The notes below the pieces were generated by a model. That model searched no databases and had not been told where the DNA came from. It was given only the letters and a program-made list of their open reading frames with translations. Both the position numbers and the translations under genes were made by a program. From positions 1-62,043 of the forward strand of contig BBXU01002555.1 in the NCBI GenBank assembly GCA_001598975.1: a stretch of 62,043 nucleotides of DNA. The letters run 5' to 3'. The DNA is from Parachlorella kessleri (Eukaryota > Chlorophyta > Trebouxiophyceae > Chlorellales > Chlorellaceae). The stretch's first letter is position 1. Every line of letters begins with the position of its first letter. This document shows, piece after piece, positions 22,301-32,034 of this stretch.

Positions 22301-25300
22301 GCCAGGTGGCGGTATGCTGTTAGACTAGACTAGAGTAGGGGGTTTGCAGTGATGACAAGCAAACGACGAAGCAATGCAGCGCCCTGTTCACCTCAGGCTT
22401 GCATTGAGCAAGCGGTGACAGCATCTCATTCCCTCAAAGGGGCTTGAATTTGCGCAATACGCATGTGCGTGTACATTGGCTTTACATTGCCAAGCACAGC
22501 ACCCCAGCACACCACCCCAGGGAGGAAACGCACCCAGGCAACCCCTCCAGACCGCCTACCTGTGCCATCTCCTCTTTACTGTAGAAATCAGAGGCCGGCT
22601 TGACCTCGGGGGCAGCAGCAGCGTCTTCCAACTTCACAGCTCCCGCGGCCAACCGGGCCCTAATGTCGTCCTGCCGCTTTGCGGCTACGGCAGCGTCTAT
22701 GGCGCCGCCCTGGTCGATCTGCACACACCCAGGGCAGGGCAGGGGAAAAGGTCTGACCCTCAACTTCCCCTGCAACAATCTCTTAGTATCCCCCCCCTAC
22801 ACCTGCCGACCGGAACCAAAACAGATGGACAGCGGAAACTGGCAGCATCGAGCGGCCATTTGCATACCTCCTGTAAACAGTCGCTGCTTGCAACGACCCT
22901 CCCAAGTGCAAGAGGCACTGCACTTTGCCCTCGCACCTTCCCCGGCCTGGCCACCCACCACTTGCATTTCCTGTCCTCCTCTTCCGCTCACTCCATCAAC
23001 AGACTGCGCGGCCTGCCTTCCTTCTTCCCTCTAGCGACCACCAAGCACCACCCCACGATGTAACCCCCCCTCAGCTGCACCACAATTGTCCAGCAGGCGG
23101 CGACCCCCCCCCCCCACCCCCTCCCCCCTCCCTTATGTCATGATGACTCACCTGCATCATCTCCTCCTCCTCCTGGTCGTACTTGTCCAGCAGGCCGCGC
23201 CGCCTACCGTCCTCCTCCCACAGCGGCTTGGCCTGCTTGCCAGCAGCCCGCCAAGCCTTCTCCCGATCCTTCACCTCCCGCTGCGGGCAGAAGAGACAAG
23301 CAAGCACTTCAAGGGTCTTGAGCAGCTGTCAGCAGGCCTGCAGCAGCTGCATCCACCAGAAGGTGTGCTGCCACTTCCCCCGGGCTAACAACAATCACTG
23401 TGCCAGTTACCCAGCGTCGGCCGAGTCTGGAAAGCCACCAAATTCCTCACCCCACAAGTCCTCGCTAGGTTCTTGTCCATCACAAGGCTGTCTTCAGCAC
23501 CAAGAAATCCACACACTTGCAAACAGACCAGACAACCCACCTAGGCAACCATGTATGACCAAGCCATGGTTTGCGGCCAGCGTGCTCAAAAACACAGGTC
23601 GCCGCCCTTCCATGTCACAATTCCCCTCCATCCCCTATGGAGATCCCCACGTACCCTTCCAGATACCCCACCAGGCCTTATGCTGACTCACCGCCAGGAT
23701 GTTCTCTAGCACCAGGTCCTCCTCCTCCCTCAGGTTGCCCTTCTCGTCAAGGATGGGCTTGTCCTCCAGCGTCAGGATCATGGTCTCTCCCGCCTCCAGC
23801 TCCTCCGCGGTGTGCTTGACCTGCGGGAAATACTCAAGACCAGGGGTGTGACAGCTGGAACAAAGGGTATATACTCCAGCATCAGATCATGGTCTCCCCA
23901 GCCTGCAGCTCCTCCGTGGTGTGCTTGCCCTGCGAAAATACAAAAATGTAGGGGTTTGCCTCCAGCATCAATATCATGGTCTCTCCCGCCTCCAGCTCCT
24001 CTGCGGTGTGCTTGACCTCCAGAAAACTTTGGATCTTGGAATATGACAGGTGGGACAAAGGGCCCTAAGCCCAGCCCGCAGCAGTTCCCACTGTATGCGC
24101 CCGCACAGCAGCAGGACCCCGCTTGACCCTGGGTCAGCAGCCTGCCGAGCTGCTTGGCCACCTTCCGCCCACCCACACTCAAGGTTGACTGTATCAAAGC
24201 GTAGCCACATCAGGTACTCATAAACAGAACAACTGACAATCATAGCCCTTGGGTGAGTGAGGCCAATGGTGGCCAGTTGTTTTCAGCTCAACTGCCACCC
24301 ACCTTGACGCCTGCCAGCTCAGCCGCTGAGTGTCCCCCAGGGTACCGACCTCCATACTCATCATCCTGCAGGGTAGCAGTGCAACCCCATTGTACATGGT
24401 ATACCACGCCCGGCCACCCACGTGTCCTGGCCAGGAAAGTGAAACGGCAAGCAGCCTAGCGGTGTTGTTCCCAACATAACCAACCGTGCTGCCTTTCATG
24501 GCCAGCTGTACCCCAGGCTGCATTCGTAGCAACAATGCTGCAAACTAGGTTACAAAGCCACCCTTACCCCTGCCCTCCCCAGCCCGCTCGAAAGAAAAAT
24601 CACGAAATGAAACTTATGCACGTTCCGCTTCCTACTGCTCAGCATAACCCCCTCTTTTCATGCAAGCGCAGTCACCCACCTCCTCAGAGTCAACTTCATA
24701 ACCCCCCTTCGCCGCTCCCAACAGCCCCCTGCACGAAAGCCCTTCCCTTTCCCCTCCTACTCTAGCCATATACCCATGAATCTCGAGCAACCCTTACCTC
24801 ATCGTCATCGTCTTCATCTTTCTGGTCTCTCCGCCTGCTAGCGGCCTGCTGCTCTGCCTCTCTACGTCGCTTCTCCTCCTGCTGCGCTGCTGTTAGCCTG
24901 CACAGCGGACCACGGTACATGGCATGCTTGAATCAACTTGCAGCAATCAATTACTCAGAGCCATGGGTCAGTGACTATGTCATCCTCCTGACCCGTTGTC
25001 TCGTTTCTCAGCGTCCAAATGCCAACCCTCCCACCCCCCCCCTCTTGAATAGGAGGCCATACTCTATACCAGCCCTTGCTATCACTGGCCGTCACTACGA
25101 CCTCGCCCTCATTTCAACTGCTAGCACAGTGACCCCGGCATGACGTCATCCTCGCCCCAGCCGTGACTCACGTGCGGTTCTTGTTCACCCAGGCCATTAC
25201 GTCATCCACCTCCTCGTCCGCCTCGCCCAGCGTGCGGGTCGCGGTCAGCGCCTCCTGCTGGCGCCGGCGCTCCCTCGCCACCTTGACACGCTCTGCCAGC

Positions 25301-25883
25301 TCATCAGCCTTGACGGCTCTTTCCTCCTCCTGCTGCTTTCGTAGCTCCTCGGGAGAGGGGCCAGATGGCTGGGGTGCCTCCGCTTTGAGAGGCTTCAGCC
25401 CCAGCGAAATGCGTAGCCTGCAGGCAGCATAACATTCTGCATCGGAGCACTTCCCGTATACATACGTATACAACATCTAACAGCTAAGACACGGCTGGGT
25501 TGCTTGAACTACTGGTGCTCTAACTCATGCTCAGTGGTAGGAACATGGCTCTGAGAGCCCACTTAGCAGTTTGCAGAAAGGAGGACTGTGGGTGCAAGTT
25601 TGCATAACAGCTGCCTCTATCAAGGGTCCCACCACCGGCAGTGAGGGAAGCGCCCGCACGAAAGCAAACCAGACTAAGGCATATACCACACACGTTACTG
25701 CAACAAGTGCTTGTGCTACGCTTGATTTCCAAGTAACAAGGACGTATTCAACATGTTGACAGACGCGGAAGGGGAGGTCCCGCACCTGTTGGTTTCCTCG
25801 ATGGACATGGACACCTCTCCACCTGCCCCAGCATCGCCAGCTGTGTCGTCCCTCCTCCTGGAATCGTCGTCATGCCTGCCCAT
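16361..25883 (-). CDS. SART1: U4/U6.U5 tri-snRNP protein SART1/Snu66 homologue
   Basis: Tri-snRNP component needed for spliceosome activation; acts in the nucleus. Nineteen exons (minus strand): 25883-25786, 25417-25172, 24897-24798, 24365-24303, 23820-23692, 23280-23152, 22718-22560, 22162-22063, 21808-21709, 21456-21337, 21149-21013, 20627-20491, 19935-19728, 19339-19245, 18911-18804, 18285-18203, 17982-17892, 17181-16900, 16450-16361; 824 residues, human SART1 being 800. Family signatures: N-terminal SMSIEETNRLRISLGLKPL, central VKHTAEELEAGETMILTLED, GLLDKYDQEEEE, and C-terminal LTPKEAFRQLCHRFHGI plus TPYVVLSGTVKPG. Lysine-rich KPKKKKERKLKKKKAL resembles a nuclear signal. The intron after 19245 starts with GC. 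Introns 4 and 7 contain duplicated exon borders. The gene is divergent from p14/SF3B6, another spliceosome gene. Confidence 0.93.
17530..17615. repeat. 43-bp tandem duplication in SART1 intron
   Basis: CGCTGTCAGTAGGTGGAGG starts at 17530 and recurs with one change at 17573. The duplication lies inside the intron between exons 17 and 18 and does not touch a splice site. Confidence 0.8.
22154..22249 (-). repeat. 48-bp duplication across the acceptor of SART1 exon 8
   Basis: CTTGGCAAACTGCAGCGGGG starts at 22154 and recurs as CCTGGCAAAC.. at 22202. On the minus strand this doubles the CTGCAG|TTTGCCA acceptor and the first codons (F-A-K) of exon 8. The real exon uses the 22162 acceptor, because only that copy continues into the lysine-rich reading frame. 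Confidence 0.8.
23765..24045 (-). repeat. Three tandem copies of the SART1 exon 5 start and its acceptor
   Basis: The segment around TCATGGTCTC..GTGTGCTTGACCT occurs at 23765-23874, 23875-23960 and 23961-24045. On the minus strand each encodes a HTAEELEAGETMI-like start, and two of three keep GTCAAG. Only the copy nearest 23820 runs on into the rest of exon 5 (LTLEDKPILDEKG), so the two others lie as exon-like debris in intron 4. Confidence 0.85.
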
Positions 25884-26255
25884 GACGCTTGGTTTGCCTA
25901 AAGCCAAGCTCCTAGAGAGCAGAGGATGTGAATGCGTCCCGGATGCCTTCTTGCTGGGATCAGGTAACTGCAGAAAGAGGAGTGTGTGCCTTCTAGTAGA
26001 GTTTGGCACACCTCATGTCCCAAACACTGCCCTCAAAGGTTACCTAAGGGGGGCATGGGCGGGAAGCTTCTTAAGAGCCTGGCACGTCTGCTTTACACCC
26101 AACTCGCTGCATATTTTCACACTGTTCACACCCGGTACCACGTAAGGTACACAGCTTAATCATCCCTGCGTTTGCCATTGCATCAAATCTTCCTCCTGTC
26201 GCTGACAAGTCCTTTCGTTGGCTGCGAGAGCAACTAATAAGTGCAGCGTGGGGCC
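25884..26255. promoter_or_regulatory. Putative bidirectional promoter between SART1 and SF3B6
   Basis: Only 372 bases separate the two start codons of these divergent spliceosome genes, so both promoters and 5' UTRs must fit here or overlap. I see no convincing TATA box on either strand. Exact transcription starts cannot be read from sequence. Confidence 0.55.
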
Positions 26256-27739
26256 ATGGCCGCTGCGCTCAAGCAGCGGGCAGCAAGGCTGCCACCCGAA
26301 GTAAACAGGCATGTCATGAGGGAGCCCTGCATCTGGTGCTGTAGCACTGCAAGTGGTGTCTCGGCAGTATTCTGAGGACGCTTTTGTTCTTGCTGCAGGA
26401 TAGTCTATGTTAGGAACCTGCCCTTTAATATTTCCTCAGAGGAGGCAAGTGTTGGCCGACCAATGGCAGTGGCAGGGACACGCCTGTGCAGGGGCAGGGA
26501 TGTGTTTGTGCGCAGCTGGCTTTCGTATCAGGCCGTGCAGAACACTTTTAGCTTCCTTTCTCCCTTCTGGTTCACCCAGAGTACCCCAGGCTCATTTCTG
26601 CCGGTCGGGGGATAGTGAAGCAAGGCATGTTGCCTGGACTTGAATACTATCATGCGCCCTGCGCTTACCAGTACCTTACCAGTACTCCGCTTTCTCCTGG
26701 GCTTCGACCTTGCACTACAGATGTATGAGATATTTGGCAAGTACGGCGCCATCCGGCAAGTCAGGGTAGGGTCTTCCAAGGAGACCCGCGGCACAGCGTA
26801 TGTCGTATACGAGGATATTTACGATGCCAAGACAGCTGTGGAGCACCTGTCGGGCTTCAACGTACAGGTGAGGGCTTAATTTGTTCTTTGGGTGGATGGG
26901 GGGTGGTATGAGTGTGTGTGTGAGGGCCGTGAGGCGTGGATGGGGCCCTGGGCGTTGTTTTGGAACGAGGTGTACGTAGTATTCGACTTAGCTGGTAGAC
27001 TGTGAGGTGGGTATATGCGGAAACGCATTAGGAACATGATGCAGGCAGTTCCAATTGAGAAGTTCCGTGTCTGGTATGCATTGCTTAGTATAGATTGCTC
27101 TTGTCCGACCCTTGCTTGACCACGTGCCGTTTACTCAAGCAGTCAGGTGTGGTAGTGGTGTGTGCATCTTTGCCCAGGTCGTCTCCACAGTTGGGAGAAT
27201 GTGACTGGGGCTCAGGCACGCCCTAGAGTATGTATGGCTAGTTATAATCTGACGCACCGTGGAATTCCCATCAGGCTCAACCTTTGGGCCTGCTGTGTGC
27301 CTGCAGAATCGATATCTCATAGTGTTGTATTGGAACGCACAGAAGCACAAGCAGAAGCTGGGGACGAAGGAGCAGGAGGAGCAGCTTAAAAACATGCAGG
27401 TAGGGGCACGCTGCTGCCAAGCCGTGTCTTGATGTCTAGGCCTTGGCATGAGGGTTTGCGATTGTGCTTCGGTGTCTAGGCCTTGGCAAGAGGGATTGCG
27501 ACTGTGCTGCGGGGCTGATTCGGAGGAGTCAGGGAGGTGGTTTCCCCCATCGTGTCCCAGAGGTGAGTGGGCGGTGGCAGTCACAGCCGCGCCAGCGAGG
27601 GGCTCAGCAGCCACGCCTCAAGGTGCCGCCTGGCCCTGGACAGGCGGCGAGCCTTCGTAATGAGTGGCTAACACGCGCTGTGGCTATGCAGGCTAAATAC
27701 GGTGTGGACGGCGAGCAGCATCCACGGAAAAAGACATAG
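26256..27739 (+). CDS. SF3B6: SF3b subunit p14 (branch-site RRM protein, SF3B6)
   Basis: RNA-recognition-motif protein of the U2 snRNP SF3b complex that sits next to the branch-point adenosine and binds SF3B1. Exons: 26256-26308, 26399-26444, 26721-26867, 27307-27399, 27692-27739; 128 residues, human p14 being 125. Sequence: [16 protein letters not shown] (RNP2), [27 protein letters not shown] (RNP1), [19 protein letters not shown] and an [13 protein letters not shown] tail, collinear with p14 throughout. Introns 1 and 2 both begin with GC (CAG|GCATGT and GAG|GCAAGT). No GT donor nearby keeps the conserved reading. ATG at 26256 is the first suitable start and gives a full-length protein. Confidence 0.95.
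27432..27511. repeat. 40-bp tandem duplication in the last SF3B6 intron
   Basis: TGTCTAGGCCTTGGCATGAG starts at 27433 and recurs with a few differences at 27473. It is entirely intronic. Confidence 0.85.
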
Positions 27740-28736
27740 CTGCGGGGGCAGGACCTGTCGCTGAGTCGTGCCGTGCGACAAGGGCTTGGTGGCGCTGCAG
27801 CAGCACTCTCCGCCCCCAGGGGCACAGTTTGCTGGCTAGAGGGCTGTAGCCTGGCCCACGCTGTGACTAATACATGTCTTTTGTCTGACATGTGTGAGCC
27901 AGTCAGCATGCAACGAGGCCGGGACATTTGCTTGGGTACGTGTCATGCCTTGGGGTTTGGCAGTCAAGCAGGGCACTGTTCTATTGTGTTGAATCGGCTG
28001 CAGAGGAGCTGGTTCATTCAGGGATGGGAGGCAAACACACCCAGCTATCCTTGTTGCCTGCACTACAATTGCAAGGTGGTCCTGTCGACATAGCCATGAT
28101 TGACCCGCCAGGTTTGCCGCTGCCGGCTATTCAGAGTCTTTAGGAATGCCTTTGTCCATGCCCAGATCTTTTTAGGAAGTGTTGATGACGCGGTGGCATC
28201 ACAACCCATGAAGACTGGTTTGCATGCTGGTAGAACGTGTTTGGTGCCTAGCACGGCCTTGCTTAATCTGACCTGCCGCCCTTGTTGAGAGACTAGGTTC
28301 TGCCAAAGGCAGCTTGCATAGCCTTGGTCTAAATACTGCTAGCTACGTTAATCAAGGCAGCACTTCGAGATTACACCAAGCACAGAGTGGAGCCTCACAA
28401 GCACCGCTCACAAGCGTTGGACGGGGTCTGGGTGACAGTCGCGCCCTCCCGCCTGAGCCAAGTCATGCTTGGAAGGCAAAGCATGACCCATCCGCCCACC
28501 ACCTAGGTGCACCTCCTACCCTGGGCGAGCAATCCGCGGCGTGCACTTACATCGAAGGGGAATAGCCCAGCCAACCAGGGTACCCACTGTAACCCGGCCA
28601 AGGTCCAAGGGCACAGTCTACTACAACGCCTGTTGTAGTGAAGGCAACCGCCAAAAAGAGCCACTGTGGACGTATCAAGGTGGTTGCAAGGGGGCGTGGA
28701 AAACCCTAACCCAGCTGCAGGTTGTGATCAAGCGGC
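27740..28736. other. Intergenic, SF3B6 3' flank and RbcX upstream region
   Basis: About 1 kb without a supportable gene. TGTAA at 28589-28593 is the only plus-strand poly(A) signal I noticed; it is far (about 850 bases) from the SF3B6 stop. The segment just before 28737 should contain the RbcX-like gene promoter. Confidence 0.45.
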
Positions 28737-30331
28737 ATGAGTTTACAGCTCCTGCAGCTCAGCCTACGATCAGTGAGCTTTACACAGCTGGGCAGCGTCA
28801 GGAATCGGGCAGGAAGACCGCTTATCTGCCGCAGCAGCCAGCATCATCACTGTAGAGCCCGCAGCCAGCTGGTAGTGCAAGCTAATGAGCTCAACAAGTG
28901 GTGCGAGCCGGTCAGCTGTCTCTGCCAGTGTTTAAATTGAGCAGCTTGTAGCAGCTCGGTTCCCAGCAGAGTGCATGCCTGCAATTTCGCCCCCCTGCAC
29001 TGATTGGGAGTAAAGACGGAAAGGACGATACTACAAGGGGTGAATGTGTTAGCCTTCAGGGCCAACCGGGACGGCAGGGACGAGCCATTTGGCTTAGACG
29101 AAGACGGCCATATCAGGTGAGCCCTGGTTGGGGAGCAGAACTAACTAAGCGGCAAAGGGATGGGAGGCAGCCTCGTCGTATGTGACCAATACCCATAGCT
29201 GCAGTCATCTATTCTGGGTGTGCTAGTCAGGTACTAACAGGAGAAAATTGCTCTCGAATTGCGCCCGATCCCTCAATCTCTGACCCCTGAGCCTGGCATC
29301 TATTGCACCGCACCTATTGCAAGCATCTCAGCATGTTTATGCGGTGGTAGTTGATTCGCCAAGCCTGGCATGCTGCACTGCAGGGACACTGCTGCCGTGG
29401 TGCTGCGGGTACTGACGGCCCGCTCAGTACAAGTCTTGCTGATGCAGCTGCAAGAGACCGATGTGTTTGTTGCGCAGTACCTGAACAATTTTGCAGCGGA
29501 GAACCCACCCTCACAAGATAAGGTACACATGGGGGGAGGCATTTGCTGGGCTGGGAGACTGGAGCCCGGTTGTTAGGCGCCTTAGCAACCTACATGCAGG
29601 AGTTTCACTTGCAGACAACTGGGTTGAAGGACCAGGGCGAAACATAGTCCAAAGTTGCCATGGCCCTTACTGCCTGCCCTGGGTTGCAGTTTCTCAACAA
29701 GCTATTCGCCCAGCCTGGGAAGTCAGTCAAGGACCCTGGCACGGGGGCCATCCACAAGATAGACCCCCAAGCCATAGCCCACAGGGTTTTGCAGGTGGGC
29801 GGGAGGTTGGGAGGGAGGCGTGCCAGTCTGCTTCGTTTGGGCTGTGCTTCGCGGTCACATGGAGCAACCCTGCACATTTGTAGACTTACTTGAGCCAGGG
29901 AAGTGGCAGGGATGGGCTGTTTCCCTGCTTCGTAGGTGGCGCAGATCACCTTCCCATCAACCAGGGGCTTGGCATGTGGGGACGCAAGCTGTGGCCCAGC
30001 AGCTGCTGCATGCAAATCGCGATGTCACCGCTTCTGGGCAGCGCGTGTCCGAGGGCTGCCAGACTGCACTCGGTTTCTGCCCACCACGGAGGCATGCAAA
30101 GCAAGCGCCTGCTCTTGCTGCCCTCTGCAGACTCGAGAAGAAATGGCCCGCAGTGTCATGGTTGGCTTTGATGCCTTCGTCAGCCAGCAGAACACGGTAG
30201 TCCTGCGGGACTACCTCACGAACTCAACCTTCACCTCGGGAACTACCGAGAAGGGCTACAAAGAGCGGCGTGGATACTACAGGCGGCGGGATGTCAAGCC
30301 CCAGGCTGACGATAGTGAGGCTGAGAGCTAG
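28737..30331 (+). CDS. RbcX-like RuBisCO assembly chaperone, plastid-targeted
   Basis: RbcX dimers clamp the C-terminal tail of RbcL during RuBisCO assembly in the plastid. Exons: 28737-28897, 29060-29116, 29384-29522, 29690-29794, 30131-30331; 220 residues, phase kept. The N-terminus (MSLQLLQLSLRSVSF..., Arg/Ser/Gln-rich, then VVQA) looks like a chloroplast transit peptide. The core DTAAVVLRVLTARSVQVLLM followed by QLQETDVFVAQYLNNF resembles the RbcX helical core (DTAK.L..Y.T..A.R....QL.ETNP....WL..F), followed by FLNKLF and a RVLQTREEMA helix. A charged tail (YKERRGYYRRRD, then acidic) follows the core. Exon 1's donor (AACAA|GTGGTG) is weaker than the others. The RbcX assignment is by remembered pattern, not alignment. 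TGTAA at 30661-30665 fits as poly(A) signal. Confidence 0.7.
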
Positions 30332-31917
30332 GAAGTACCTCTTGGGACAACGATGTCAGGCGGTTGCGTAGTCAGCTGGGGTATTTAGCTGCTGTTCAGG
30401 TAAACCCTGTAGTGTACATTGGTAGGAGCCTGCAGGCGCAACCATCTCCTTTGTACTATGTATGCTGTCAGTCGAACAGATGTATGGATGTGTAGTACTG
30501 ATCCTGCCACTTGAGTGTATACGTACTCAGCAACTGTGTGCCAGGCGGCATAGGTTGCCTGCATTGCCTTCAATTTTCTCGGATCACTGCTGAGTACTGT
30601 GGAAGATTGATGTTGAACTACATACTGGTGTTGTTCAAATTTTCATGTAGATCTGCCCTTTGTAATTATATCCCTAGCCGCAGCCGCACAGCCACTGCTG
30701 GACTGTCACAAGGTCTTTGCTGCTCTTGCACAAGCACTAGTGAGGCAGCCACGGCCAGCCGCAACCCATGGTGGCTTTTAAGCATGATACTAAACCCTTG
30801 TTGCGCTGCCTTGCAGGCCAGCTCTAATGAAGGTAATTGTACCGCGCACACCCCTTCCAGCCGCTGGTGGGCAATTGGCATCACTCATGAGGATCCGCGT
30901 GGGGCACATTATCAGCTCAGTCTGCCTCCTTACTGATGTGACCCCATGCGGATTGGACGCCCTATCTGCACTTAATGCACTGGTCATTGATCATCAGTGT
31001 CAGCATACCCCGGATAAGCCGCACGGTATGTAGCAGAACAGCTAGACTGTCTGGAGCGGAGCACGCTCAATCGAGGTGAGGCTAGCATTAGCAACCTCAC
31101 ACTCGACTGTGTGCGTGGCATGGGTTGACCGCATCAATCTTTCATGTACTCTTCGCTTCAAGCGTTTGGGCAAGATACTGGAGGGCGCATGTGTATGACA
31201 CGACTAGACAGGGACAATAGCGCGGTGCCTAATGTGAGCTGCCCTTAAATATTTGCCTGCAAGCTACCATGGGCTAGCACTGCGCCTTACCCAGGTTTAT
31301 GGTGGTAGGTGTAAAACCACGACTGGAGGCAAGGTATACCTCTGGGGAAGCCTTTGGACTCTCTGTACTAAGGCTTCTGCGACCGGCCACGAATGGGAGC
31401 AGAAGCAGCCATGGCACCACCATACGAGTGGACCCGCTCGGCAAGCACCTCCGGGAGTGAGTGGACTCCACCTTGTATGTCAAATATTTGTTCCTCTCCA
31501 TATTAGGTAGGCGAGCGTCCAGAGCTGCACATGTGCCGCTGCAAGACTGGAGAACTTGTGCAGCTGCTTCAATCAGAGGCTTCTTCAGCTGTGTATCTTA
31601 GCAAGGACCCTTCAGTGTATGGTCGTACTGGCTCTGGCTCTGGGCATCTCAGCAATTACTGCCACCAAGTTGGCAAGAAAGCTGGGGTCCAGAGTAGCAA
31701 CAACTTGGAGCTTCTAGTTACAAAGCTCTTTGGGCATGCCAGCGTAAGCCATACATGTAACCGTTGGCAACTTGCAAGCAGAAGTATATGGCAGCTGATA
31801 GCATTGATCCAAATGTTAAGGTGGTTGCGTGTTATGTCCTTTCATAGCAATAAGGCTGAAGCAAAAGTGGTCAGGACAGACTGCTTTGGCTCCTCTCTTC
31901 CCCAACAACTTGGTTCC
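30332..31917. other. Convergent intergenic region with two poly(A) signals
   Basis: Lies between the RbcX-like stop (+) and the low-complexity gene (-). TGTAA at 30661-30665 serves the plus strand. TTACA at 31718-31722 is a minus-strand TGTAA, about 200-310 bases past the two possible stops of the low-complexity gene. No supportable gene is seen in the roughly 1.6 kb. Confidence 0.55.
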
Positions 31918-32034
31918 TTACTCCGCAGGTGCCTGCTCCTCTGGTGCTGCCTCCTCAGCTGCTGGCTCCTCTGGTGCTCCCTCCTCAGCTGCTGGATCCT
32001 CTGGCGCTGCCTCCTCAGCTGCCTGCTCTTCTTA
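31918..32034 (-). other. In-frame open extension beyond a TAA stop in the low-complexity protein
   Basis: The minus-strand frame of the low-complexity gene stops with TAA at 32032-32034. The next 37 codons (32031-31921) are all sense and keep the same Glu/Ala/Pro pattern (EEQAAEEAAPEDPAAEEG...). A second TAA follows at 31918-31920. Either the first TAA is a recent nonsense change or it is read through in some transcripts. Confidence 0.75.

Noticed and set aside
1975..24045. Short direct repeats as a CRISPR array or prokaryotic element
   Set aside because: Repeats are few, imperfect and tied to spliceosomal exon borders; all genes are eukaryotic with introns.
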